The notes beneath the pieces were generated by a model that worked only from the letters and a program-made list of their open reading frames with translations, made no database searches and had not been told where the DNA came from. Shown piece by piece: positions 1 to 12,600 of a stretch of 64,000 bases of DNA (positions are counted from its first letter, which is position 1; every line of letters starts with the position of its first letter). The DNA is taken from NCBI RefSeq assembly GCF_032854445.1, contig NC_088296.1:25739897-25803896 (forward strand), given 5' to 3'. Source of the DNA: Liolophura sinensis. Lineage: Eukaryota > Mollusca > Polyplacophora > Chitonida > Chitonidae. The position numbers were made by a program, and so were the translations under genes.

Positions 1-355
1 CTCGTAGCCTGCTTGCTAGAACTAACGCTTTTGCTCTCTGTGTTTTGATTCAGTTAAGTCATCCAGGGCATGTAACTTTATAAAGTAACACTCTATGATG
101 ACAGTACAAATGTGGCAGAAGAAAGGGCACTTTTCCCTTCTAAAAGTGCACAACTAAATAAATATGAAAATAAAATAAATATTAAAATAAATGTTCAGTT
201 TGTGGGCTATCATTTTTACTTTCTTATTTGCCCGTTGGTATATTTATATAGATTTTATAACTGCCCACCACTCATAACCATTTAATAAGCACCACCAGTT
301 AACATGCATCCTGAGTTTCCTTACCTTTAATCTTTTATTTGCCACTTTATAACTA

Positions 356-531
356 ACAATTTATTCATTTATTTAATTATTTGATTGGTGTTTTATGCTG
401 TACTCAAGAATATTTCACTTACACAACAGCGGCTAGCATTATGGTAAGAGCAAACCAGGCAGAGCCTGGGGGAAACCCACAACCATCCGCAAGTTGCTGG
501 TACACCTTTTGTGGAGATGAAGCCAGCTGGC
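356..531 (-). mobile_element. tRNA-derived SINE, 5'-truncated (family 1)
   Basis: The minus strand carries the family-1 body (CAGCAACTTGCGGATGGTTG) and 3' end (GTGAAATATTCTTGAGTACA) followed by an (AAATAAAT)-type tail, seen as ATTTATTCATTTATTTAATT on the plus strand. The tRNA-like head present in full copies (for example 54898-55174) is missing. Confidence 0.7.
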
Positions 532-631
532 GTTCTAACAATTTATCAGAAAATCCCTCTATACTTGTTACATGGCAATATTATGGGACTTTAAAGCCCA
601 GCAGTGATTTATGCCTGAATTTGTTCAGCAG

Positions 632-688
632 GATGATGTGACTGATGAGGAGTTTCTGTACAAAAAGACTACTCGTGATTTGGCAGAG
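632..688 (+). CDS. BCH gene, candidate upstream exon A
   Basis: An acidic 19-codon stretch ([12 protein letters not shown], then TTRDLAE) sits between an acceptor-like TTCAGCAG and a donor GAG/GTTTGT. It ends in phase 0, which fits exon B, and keeps the joined frame divisible by three. The acceptor could also be 3 nt earlier (629). Acidic D/E-E-F residues recall the N-terminal EWQDEDF region of vertebrate BNIP2. A weak call, since the exon is short and the frame opens upstream. Confidence 0.45.
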
Positions 689-3600
689 GTTTGTGTTTTC
701 ACTTTCACTTTCACTATCAGTAGTTCTTAATTTTATCTTCTATCTTTGTAATGTTCATTAAGATAATGATAAGAGTTCAAACCTGAAACTCCTCTATTTG
801 ATCAGCATCTATTGGCTTGCTGCACAGGTGCTGGACAGGTGATGTAAGGGATTATTTTGTAGGAGTTATAGTGGTTAGCACATGACCCATCTGACACAGT
901 ATACATGTATTTATTGATGTGACACTTGTGTTAATTGTATCAAGTATTTGACCCCAGTGCAAAATTCTGTGTGCGTGCCCCTCTGCTTCCCACAGCTTTC
1001 ACCTTTGTATATCAGTGCCAGTAATGGACAGCCCCCAAATCCATGTGTTCATAGCTTTCACCCTTGTATATCAGTGCCAGTAATGGACAGCCCCCATATC
1101 CATGTGTTCATAGCTTTCACCCTTGTATATCAGTGCCAGTAATGGACAGCCTCCATATCCATGTGTTCATAGCTTTCACCCTTGTATATCAGCGCCAGTA
1201 ATGGACAGCCCCCATATCAGTGTGTTCATAGCTTTCACCCTTGTATATCAGTGCCAGTAATGGACAGCCCCCATATCCATGTGTTCATAGCTTTCACCCT
1301 TGTATATCAGTGCCAGTAATGGACAGCCCCCATATCCATGTGTTCATAGCTTTCACCCTTGTATATCAGCGCCAGTAATGGACAGCCCCCATACCCATGT
1401 GTTCATAGCTTTCACCCTTGTATATCAGTGACAGTGATGGACAGCCCCCATATCCATGTGTTCATAGCTTTCACCCTTGTATATCAGTGCCAGTAATGGA
1501 CAGCCCCCATATCCATGTTTTCATAGCTTTCACCCTTGTATATCAGTGCCAGTTATGGACAGCCCCCATATCCGTGTGTTCATAGCTTTCACCCTTGTAT
1601 ATCAGTGCCAGTGATGGACAGCCCCCATATCCATGTGTTCATAGCTTTCACCCTTGTATATCAGTGCCAGTGATGGACAGCCCCCATATCCGTGTGTTCA
1701 TAGCTTTCACCCTTGTATGTCAGTGCCAGTAATGGACAGCCCCCATATCCATGTGTTCATAGCTTTCACCCTTGTATATCAGTGCCAGTAATGGACAGCC
1801 CCCATATCCATGTGTTCATAGCTTTCACCCTTGTATATCAGTGCCAGTTATGGACAGCCCCCATATCCATGTGTTCATAGCTTTCACCCTTGTATATCAG
1901 TGCCAGTTATGGACAGCCCCCATATCCGTGTGTTCATAGCTTTCACCCTTGTATATCAGTGCCAGTTATGGACAGCCCCCATATCCGTGTGTTCATAGCT
2001 TTCACCCTTGTATATCAGTGCCAGTGATGGACAGCCCCCATATCCGTGTGTTCATAGCTTTCACCCTTGTATATCAGTGCCAGTATTGGACAGCCCCCAT
2101 ATCCATGTGTTCATAGCTTTCACCCTTGTATATCAGTGCCAGTATTGGACAGCCCCTATATCCATGTGTTCATGGCTTTCACCCTTGTATATCAGTGCCA
2201 GATCCATGTGTTCATAGCTTTCACCCTTGTATATCAGTGCCAATAATGGACAGCCCCCATATCCATGTGTTCATAGCTTTCACCCTTGTATGTCAGTGCC
2301 AGTAAATGGACAGCCCCCATATCCATGTGTTCATAGCTTTCACCCTTGTATATCAGTGCCAGTGATGGACAGCCCCCATATCCATGTGTTCATAGCTTTC
2401 ACCCTTGTATATCAGTGCCAGTTATGGACAGCCCCCATATCCGTGTGTTCATAGCTTTCACCCTTGTATATCAGTGCCAGTTATGGACAGCCCCCATATC
2501 CGTGTGTTCATAGCTTTCACCCTTGTATATCAGTGCCAGTTATGGACAGCCCCCATATCCGTGTGTTCATAGCTTTCACCCTTGTATATCAGTGCCAGTG
2601 ATGGACAGCCCCCATATCCGTGTGTTCATAGCTTTCACCCTTGTATATCAGTGCCAGTAATGGACAGTCCCTATATCCGTGTGTTCATAGATTTTACCTA
2701 TGTATATCAGTGCCAGTAATGGACAGCCCCCATATCCGTGTGTTCATAGCTTTCACCCTTGTATATCAGTGCCAGTAATGGACAGCCCCCATATCCATGT
2801 GTTCATAGCTTTCACCTTTGTATATCAGTGCCAGTTATGGACATCCCCCATATCCATGTGTTCATAGCTTTCACCCTTGTATATCAGTGCCAGTAATGGA
2901 CAGCCCCCATATCCATGTGTTCATAGCTTTCACTTTTGTATATCAGTGCCAGTATTGGACAGCCCCCATATCCATGTGTTCATAGCTTTCACCCTTGTAT
3001 ATCAGTGCCAGTATTGGACAGCCCCTATATCCATGTGTTCATGGCTTTCACCCTTGTATATCAGTGCCAGATCCATGTGTTCATAGCTTTCACCCTTGTA
3101 TATCAGTGCCAATAATGGACAGCCCCCATATCCATGTGTTCATAGCTTTCACCCTTGTATGTCAGTGCCAGTAAATGGACAGCCCCCATATCCATTTGTT
3201 CATAGCTTTCACCCTTGTATATCAGTGCCAGTAATGGACAGCCCCCATATCCATGTGTTCATAGCTTTCACCCTTGTATGTCAGTGCCAGTAAATGGACA
3301 GCCCCATATCCATGTGTTCTTAGCTTTTCACCTCTGTCATATTTAAGCGTGGTAAATGTGTGAGCACTTGACAAAGCGATATTTGAGAAATGTTTACAGA
3401 GAAATAAATGCGAATGCCCAGTGCTTACAGTGCTTACAGTGCTTACAGTGCGTACGTGTTATGTAAGACATATGTTACTCGTTTCTTATACTACATGTAG
3501 GGGTACCTTCAGAAATGGTATGAGCTTATGCAGCAAACACAGTACCGCAGGGATATCTGATTGTTGGAATTTCACTTGATCTGACGAATGTGCTGATACC

Positions 3601-6600
3601 AAATTTGCAAAATGACATGTTGCAGGCAATAGCTGATACAGATTCTTCAGAGTTTCAGCATGAAACAGCGCAAGACAGTGTGGAGTCAAGGGTCGTTCCC
3701 ATAGAAACGGAGGTGAGACTGAGGCAAGACAGTGAATCCAGTGACACATTCTCCAGATCAGGTAAGGTCAGAGGTGAAAAGGTCATGTATATATTAAAAT
3801 TACAAATACATGCAAATACCTCTAAAGAAAACCCAACAGATATCATCCATTTGCCTCTCGTAAACTTTAATTGGTGGATGTGTGAGGAATGTAATTTTTC
3901 TGAAAATTATAAAAAAAAATTGCAAGTTTCTGGTTTGGAGTAAATATAATAATAACCTGTGTGGTGCCAAATGGCTCATTGGCCCGTCAAAGTATATACA
4001 TAGATGCAGCATTTGTTGGTTTGAACACCTTAATGATAAAACTAGAAGAAAGACCCGATAAATATTTTTATTACTTCATATTGTTCTCCATTGGCTTTTG
4101 TTTTGTTTTTGTAATTACCTATCGCTCTGCTCTTTCTGTGATTTGGTTTTTCTCTTAAACTAGGGAGCCACTATGCTTTCTTTTCTTTTGCTGTTTTATT
4201 TTATGTAAAGCCTGGAATTTTTGTTTATACAAAGTTTGGAAAGTTAGCATTTTAATAAGCCATATTTGCAACTCAGGCAGCACCAATCTTTCTTTTAGAC
4301 CAAAATGTCGTGAAATTTCACAGTATAAAGAAGTAGGGTGCTCATTTCTTATTCGATGGAGTGGATGAGCTCTTCAACCTAGCCAGCGGCGACATGCTTA
4401 TAGCATTAAAGCCGCCATTTTGGTGGTAAATACCGAGTACTACTTAGTTTGTTACTTTCAAACTCTGTCGTTTTATTGGCCAAAGAAAGCACCATCAGCC
4501 TCAGACTTCAACATGTTCAAGGCCTCTGTCTACAAATGGGTTCTGCTTTGGCCACGGCTGCTCTGTTGTTGCCGTTTTGTTGAATGGTAATAACACGTAG
4601 CCTGAAATGCGATTGTGGCTTATTAGAAATGGAGCGAGAATTAAAGGGAGCTAAGCGTGTGACGCGTGTGCTGTGTTGATTTCAGCGCGTCCTACAACAC
4701 TTAGTCTTCCGCCAGCCTCTCCAGCTCTTCAAACTAAACGTAAAATTCACCCAAACATAGACTTGATGGCAGGGGAGGGGTCAGACTCTGATACGAGCCC
4801 AGGGGGCGATGACGACTCGTCTCTCAGTAGTGTTGATACAGAGCCCTTAGACGACATTGACGATCTAGAAACACCTGACATCACTACACCTGACGCTTTT
4901 GGAATGGCCCCTGAGCTTGAATGGGAAAGTAGGTTTCTGTTTGAGCAGAGACTGTCTGGTCAAGAACTTATCCAGTGTCTGTCTCCAGTTTTTGATACCA
5001 TCATGGGATGAAAACTGTGAAATCAGTTTCAGTGTTTTAAAGGATTTTTAAATGTCAGTCAAAAATATTCAGTAATTATGAAAACGAAAGCTGTAGAAAC
5101 CTCCAGAATAAAAGCCAGTCCAGTCTTACATACCAGACAACAAAATATTTCATCTGATCGACCTCTCAACAATTCGCCATGTGAGATTATCAGCCTACAT
5201 ATGAAACTTAGTCAGAATTCTAATGAAAACTTCACACAGGTAATTGTTGTACTGTCGATAGATGCTTACAGGTAATTATGTATACCTGTACAAGTACACA
5301 TAAAACCCTGTTAGTGGTGTAACAGTATACATGTAACTACAATGTATATGTTAAAACAATGATGTGAAATTTATTCCATTGCATTAAAATTAATCCCTAA
5401 AGTTTAAAAACAGCTAATAATAAAAGTTATAACTTTAATGACTTGAAGTACCGGTATTTCCCTGAACAAAACTACATGTACTACGCTGAACAAAAATGGC
5501 TTTTTCTGGCTCTTTTTGTAAAAACTTAACAGCTGAAGGGGGGATGATTTTTTTTTTTTTTTTGACCATTATGCACCTAGGAAATCCGTTATGATTATCA
5601 CTTTGATTCTTGTTGCTGAAGTGTCACTGTGTTCATGTGACCAGAAGACAGACTCTGGGTATGTTTCTAGTCAGACAGACTTGCCTTGCACCCTTGCCCT
5701 ATGCCCTCTGATAACAGCCTGAATTTTTCCAAGCTTGCGCTAATCTAAAATATCCCTTTCTACCAAAACCTGACTGACCTGTTTCTTGTCTGACAATTAA
5801 AACCTCACACCCACAACCCTTCTCAACCAAACTAGATGGTTTGCTGTCCATTGCCAGATTTCCACTTAATCACCCTTCTCGCTGAACATCTACATGTATT
5901 AAGTGAATGTTCAGTTGACATGTAAGATTTTCAAGGTTTTCAGCTGGGTTGATAACCATTCATCAATAGTTTAATTGCTCAGGTGTGTACGTTTTTATTT
6001 ACACGCGTTATTACAGAGAGTTGAGGTAGATTAGCTGAGGTAGGTAAACGTTCTTGTCATTTTCTTACCTGTGATCTACATGTCTGAAAACTACGTCAAA
6101 GCAAAACTTCGATCAGATTTTTGGACATTCCGTCAAGAATACTGGTAATTGAAAGCTCCGCCAAACACCAAGGTTAAGAACTAAACTATGCTGTAATACT
6201 GTTTGTAGAGTGTAAATGTCTACTTCCAGGTTAAAGATAAAAAAATGAAGAAAAAAGCACTATTATGAAGTCCATGTCAGACAATGTTTTTTTTTTTTTT
6301 TTCAAATTTTTACAACCTAGTAAATTGCCTTTAAGACAAAGGCTACTTGAGTGGTCTTTTCCGACCATATATAATTGTGAACAGTGAGATTTTTGCCACT
6401 TGATAAATGACTGCTAAACTACTGCCTTGAAATGCAGAGACATTGTTGTTTAGAGCTATAAGTGCACTAACTGAATGGACCCTTAAGCATCATTCAATGT
6501 TTTGATGATGACTCATGAATCCTAGCGATGGCAAGACGATTAGGTTCGGACAACATTCTACGATGAGCGGTGGACACCAGGCAACAGGAGTTGAACATGA

Positions 6601-9600
6601 ACAAATTTCAAAAATGTAACATGGCTGATAGTTCAGTAGCATTTTCACCATGACAAAAGACTTGACTGAACTATCATTTTCACCATGACAAAAGACTTGA
6701 CTGTACTATCATTTTTCACCATGACAAAAGACTTGACTGTACTATCATTTTTCACCATAACAAAAGACTTGACTGTACTATCATTTTTCACCATGACAAA
6801 AGACTTGACTGTACTATCATTTTCACCATGACAAAAGACTTGACTGAACTATCATTTTCACCATGACAAAAGACTTGACTGAACTATCATTTTCACCATG
6901 ACAAAAGACTTGACTGTACTATCATTTTCACCATGACAAAAGACTTGACTGTACTATCATTTTTCACCATGACAAAAGACTTGACTGTACTATCATTTTC
7001 ACCATGACAAAAGACTTGACTGTACTATCATTTTCACCATGACAAAAGACTTGACTGTACTATCATTTTCACCATGACAAAAGACTTGACTGTACTATCA
7101 TTTTCACCATGACAAAAGACTTGACTGTACTATCATTTTTCACCATGACAAAAGACTTGACTGTACTATCATTTTCACCATGACAAAAGACTTGACTGTA
7201 CTATCATTTTCACCATTTTCACCATGACAAAAGACTTGACTGTACTATCATTTTCACCATGACAAAAGACTTGACTGTACTATCATTTTCACCATGACAA
7301 AAGACTTGACTGTACTATCATTTTCACCATGACAAAAGACTTGACTGTACTATCATTTTCACCATGACAAAAGACTTGACTGTACTAGCCAAAGGTGCCT
7401 GTGAACTATAACTTGTGGAAGACTTTCGAGGAATACACCAACTGTCCAGAACGATCCACCCAAAACATTTTTTGATAGATTCAACATATTCTCTCATCAG
7501 AGATGAAATTGTGCACGCACACTATCCTAGCAGTAAAGCGGACAAAGATGTCTCAGGGACTATCATGCAGATGCAGTTGTTCTCTAATGGACGAAAACAA
7601 ACTAGCCTCCCATCCAGTTAGCCTAGCTTGGTGCAGATGGCAGCACAGTTGGCAGCACAGCTAGAAGAGCAATCCAGAAACTTGACCAAAGAATCTTTAT
7701 CCCACACAAAACGGACATTGATGTTGCAGTCATGCATTAGAAGCTCCTAGATTGTACACAAAGAAGAGTCTTCCCCAGAAACAGCAACATTCTTCCAGGA
7801 GTAGGGCCGGGGAGGAACAGAAACAGACCGTGTGGGAGTTAATGAAAACACTCAATGGAAAGCCCTTCTTATAAGGAATGTTCGCCTTCAGAAAGTGCTG
7901 CGCTTGTCAGACTTAACACCAAGGTCAAAATGTCCTCAGACAGTTATTTTTCAGAGTCAGTTGGATGAATCTCTTTACTTTCTCGGATGTGAAGGGAACG
8001 TTTCTCTTCTATCCAGACAGCTTAATCATACAAAAATCTATGAGTGGATAACACCCAGGGTCCTGTAATTAAAGTCACCATGCAATTAAGACATCAAATT
8101 AAGGAGAGAGATGTTAGTTAAGCATCCATGGCACCCGCTGACAGATAATTGAGAGAGTGAAAGTCCCTCTGAGAAAATCAAAAGTCTTGCAGTTTCCTGT
8201 GGTGTTTGGAGTTTGGGGTCTGGGATCTGGGGTCATGGATAGACCCCTACCATGTGTCATTTGGAATTAACCATTTGAATATTGAGATTTGAAGCCAATA
8301 GTTTATTCTTATCACAACCAATGATAGAATGCCCACAAAACAGAATAGAATGTTACAAAATATAAACTGTATATCTTCAGTTATCTTCAGGCTGGAAAGC
8401 AAATTGCTGTTGCACTCTGCTTCTGTAGCTTACCCCTCTTCCAACCCAAAGAGGGCGAAAATTGGCATCTTTCATCAAGAAATCTGCTGTTATGTTTGGG
8501 AAAATAGATTGAATTAGTTAAGGAAATATTCCTAAAGGTGAACACTCCTGGGTTTAATTGGGGCCTCACATAGTGCTGTTGTTGTATGACTGTTGGCAAT
8601 ATATGAGTTAGCACACCGAAAGATAAGTACGTTTATTAAAGGGGGCATAACCTATACGAAGCTACCCATCTGCGAGGGCTATCATATCAAAACATGAACC
8701 AAAGACATGTACCAACAAAAAAATAGATAGAAGATTTGATCACCCAGGGTTGTACTAATAATATGTGAAATTTTGGGCCTTGATCATGATAGCATGAATT
8801 CTACTAACCTTCATTATAAAGCATTATGGCAAACTAACAGTTCTGGGCATGTACACTTAAAAGCTGCTACACTGAAAACGCTTGATGTGGACTATGAGTC
8901 TAGTAATATATAGCTTTCATAAGTACACCACTACACGGAACATTCATCTTTTAGTGCCAAACTGAGAGACAAGAGTTTCAGAATTTGCGTACAATCATGT
9001 CAGTTATTTCAATTCATGAGATCTGGCATACAACATATACAATTAATTTTCTCTGTGTTTCCTGTTTTCTATGTCTATATAAACACAAATTTACCTTCTT
9101 TAATACTCTTTTGACTTTTTCCTGTTGTCTCACGCCACGCGCTGTTTTTCCTTGACCTGGATTGTCCTCACCAGCTCAAACCAATATCAAACTTCATTGT
9201 GTTTCATGAATGAACTATTTTTCCTTGGCTTAGATTGTCCTCATCAATCACAAAACAATACCAGACCTCATTGTGTTTTTTAAATGCACTGTTTTACCTT
9301 GGCCTCAATTATCCTAACTTGCCAAAACAATATCAAACCTCATTATGTCTTATGAATGCCCTGTTTTACCTTGGCCTTGATTGTCCTCACCAATCGAAAA
9401 CAATATCAAACCTCATTATGTTTTATCAATGCACTGTTTTACCTTGGCCTTGATTGTCCTCACCAATCAAAAACAACATCAACCCTCATTATGTCTTATG
9501 AATGCCCTGTTTTACCTTGGCCTTGATTGTCCTCACCAATCAAAAACAATATCAAACCTCATTATGTCTTATGAATGCCCTGTTTTACCTTGGCCTTGAT

Positions 9601-12600
9601 TGTCCTCACCAATCAAAAACAATATCAAACCTCATTATGTCTTATGAATGCCCTGTTTTACCTTGGCCTTGATTGTCCTCACCAATCAAAAACAATATCA
9701 AACCTCATTATGTCCTATGAATGCCCTGTTTTACCTTGGCCTTGATTGTCCTCACCAATCGAAAACAATATCAAACCTCATTATGTTTTATCAATGCACT
9801 GTTTTACCTTGGCCTTGATTGTCCTCACCAATCAAAAACAACATCAACCCTCATTATGTCCTATGAATGCCCTGTTTTACCTTGGCCTTGATTGTCCTCA
9901 CCAATCAAAAACAACATCAAACCTCATTATGTCTTATGAATGCCCTGTTTTACCTTGGCCTTGATTGTCCTCACCAATCAAAAACAACATCAAACCTCAT
10001 TATGTCCTATGAATGCCCTGTTTTACCTTGGCCTTGATTGTCCTCACCAATCAAAAACAACATCAAACCTCATTATGTCTTATGAATGCCCTGTTTTACC
10101 TTGGCCTTGATTGTCCTCACCAATCAAAAACAACATCAAACCTCATTATGTCCTATGAATGCCCTGTTTTACCTTGGCCTTGATTGTCCTCACCAATCAA
10201 AAACAATATCAAACCTCATTATGTCCTATGAATGCCCTGTTTTACCTTGGCCTTGATTGTCCTCACCAATCAAAAACAATATCAAACCTCATTATGTCTT
10301 ATGAATGCCCTGTTTTACCTTGGCCTTGATTGTCCTCACCAATCAAAAACAATATCAAACCTCATTATGTCTTATGAATGCCCTGTTTTACCTTGGCCTT
10401 GATTGTCCTCACCAATCAAAAACAACATCAAACCCCATTATGTCTTATGAATGCCCTGTTTTACCTTGGCCTTGATTGTCCTCACCAATCAAAAACAATA
10501 TCAAACCTCATTATGTTTTATCAATGCACTGTTTTACCTTGTCCTAGATTATCCTCATCAACCAAAATCTAAAAGCCACTGTTTGTGACTTAACAACCAA
10601 GTACATGTAACTACATGGAACACCAAATTAAACATCTAATATTGTGCAGTTTTTCTTCTACAGTATTTACTTTCTGTTGTTTTCAGTTTAACATTTGATT
10701 TTGTTATTTGTCTGTTGATTTTTTAATTTGTCTGTTGATTTGATTATTTGTTTCTTGATTTTATCATTTGCCTATTAATATAAAAATGTGGTGTTTTAAA
10801 TCTTTTGGCCTATTACGCCTGTGTTTATGTACTGTATTCTTTGCTACATACAATTTATAAAAACACGTACATGTAGCTTAATAATTAAAAGACTGAAAGA
10901 ATGTTATTAAAATTTGCTCCAGGTGTATAGAAATCTGTATTCTGTACAAAAATGTGTATTAAAGTAAATGTTGTGCTGATGAAACATATATATGTATACA
11001 GTAATAGCAATGTTTAATGTTAAGTATATGTTAAATGCATGTTAAGTATATGTCAGATTCATTTAAGTATATGTTAAATACATGTTAAGTATATGTTAAG
11101 TATCACTCTCAGCATTGTATTTATTACAGTGTCTCACTCAGTGTGTGCTGATCAACTTCTCATGTTGTGAGAAATAACCTCAAAAGACTCTTGCTGGTTG
11201 CCTTTTACTTTGTTACTGCTTTCAAATTAAAAAAAAAAAATCAAGCTATTTAAACCAGTTAGGTATTAATTTGCCTGCCCGACTGAAATTCATCACAGAT
11301 TTGAATTTTGTGTAAAAAAAAAAACAAGTCAAAAGCAGAAAAACATAGAGACACAAATGGAAATGTTCATTGTTTTGTGTTTGGTGTGTACATATACACG
11401 TACTTGGACCTCAGCTGACATTTATAGCTGTTTATTTTCTAGATGATACACCTGTTGTAAGTCCAGCTGCAGAAGCTATCCCAGAATACACTGCAGAGGA
11501 AGAGTCGGATGACCAGAAGAATTGGCGGAAGGTTACGATCGGAGATCAGCAGTTCACAATTGACATGAAAGTTGTGGAGCCATACAAGAGAGTTCTCTCA
11601 CATGGAGGTAAGCAAAGCAGGTTTCTCTTCTTTTAAATTTACAGTTTTTTATCTGGAAATATCTGGATAAATTCATGATATATTTCCATTGGTGGGGCCT
11701 TATGTGTAATTAGTTATGCCAAAAGCAGATAGAAAAGTTCTTGATTTGGGTTCCTGAAACAGGAAACTGTTAAATAGTGAATAGATGTTTTATACATGTA
11801 CACAACAGAAAGGGGAGACAACTCAGTGATTCTGTAGCCTGGTAGTGAGACGTAGCTTTGTTTATAGGGCTCCTCTACATGTAATTTCCCACCTTTCCAA
11901 GCTCAAGTTTATGTGCAATATCTGGAGTCAGTTAGTTCTAGTTCAGACATATCCATACATGTACCAGGAAGAGTCTTTTGAGGTTATTGTCTTTTCTTTA
12001 AAAGAAAAGACAACAAATACTGTAAATATATCCAGTAATTAGAGTTATTTAAAAAGAGGAGTGGAAACAGACCAAAACAGCCATAGCCACTTTTTATTAC
12101 CTGCTTGATACGTCTGTAAATCAACTTTTAATCAGGAACTCTTTCAAGGCCATGGGGTGTGCTGTGTGATAGAGCAGCCCAGAACACAATGTTGTGTTCC
12201 TCATACTGGTACCCCACGTACATATGGTTAAAAGGCAAAACAGGGCTGGGGTAACCTATGTCGAAAGAGCTGTGTCCTAGATTTACAGAAATAAGCAGCG
12301 CATGATTAGTTTAAAAAGAAATATGGCGCTACTTTTGATTGCCTGAATGTGTGTGATGTGATGCAACATCACAAAAATAAGAAGTTATGTTTTTTAAACT
12401 TCATGTGGGATACCTTATCCATGCTTATATATACATTTAGTCTGGTGTTGTCTTTTCTTTTAAAAACAAGATGACAAGGTATTTGTTCATGGTACTGGTG
12501 TTTTTATTGTTAGGCTACTATGGAGAAGGTCTTAATGCGATGATTGTGTTCTCTGGTTGCTACCTCCCAGACAGGAGTCGCAAAGATTACAGCTATGTCA

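Noticed and set aside
992-3337. Several open frames of 60-75 residues ([20 protein letters not shown] type)
   Set aside because: They arise from the 59-bp tandem repeat (three units make 59 codons), jump between frames and have no splice or start context.
9235-10572. Repeated open frames ([27 protein letters not shown] type)
   Set aside because: By-products of the 73-bp minisatellite in an intron; the frame changes from unit to unit.
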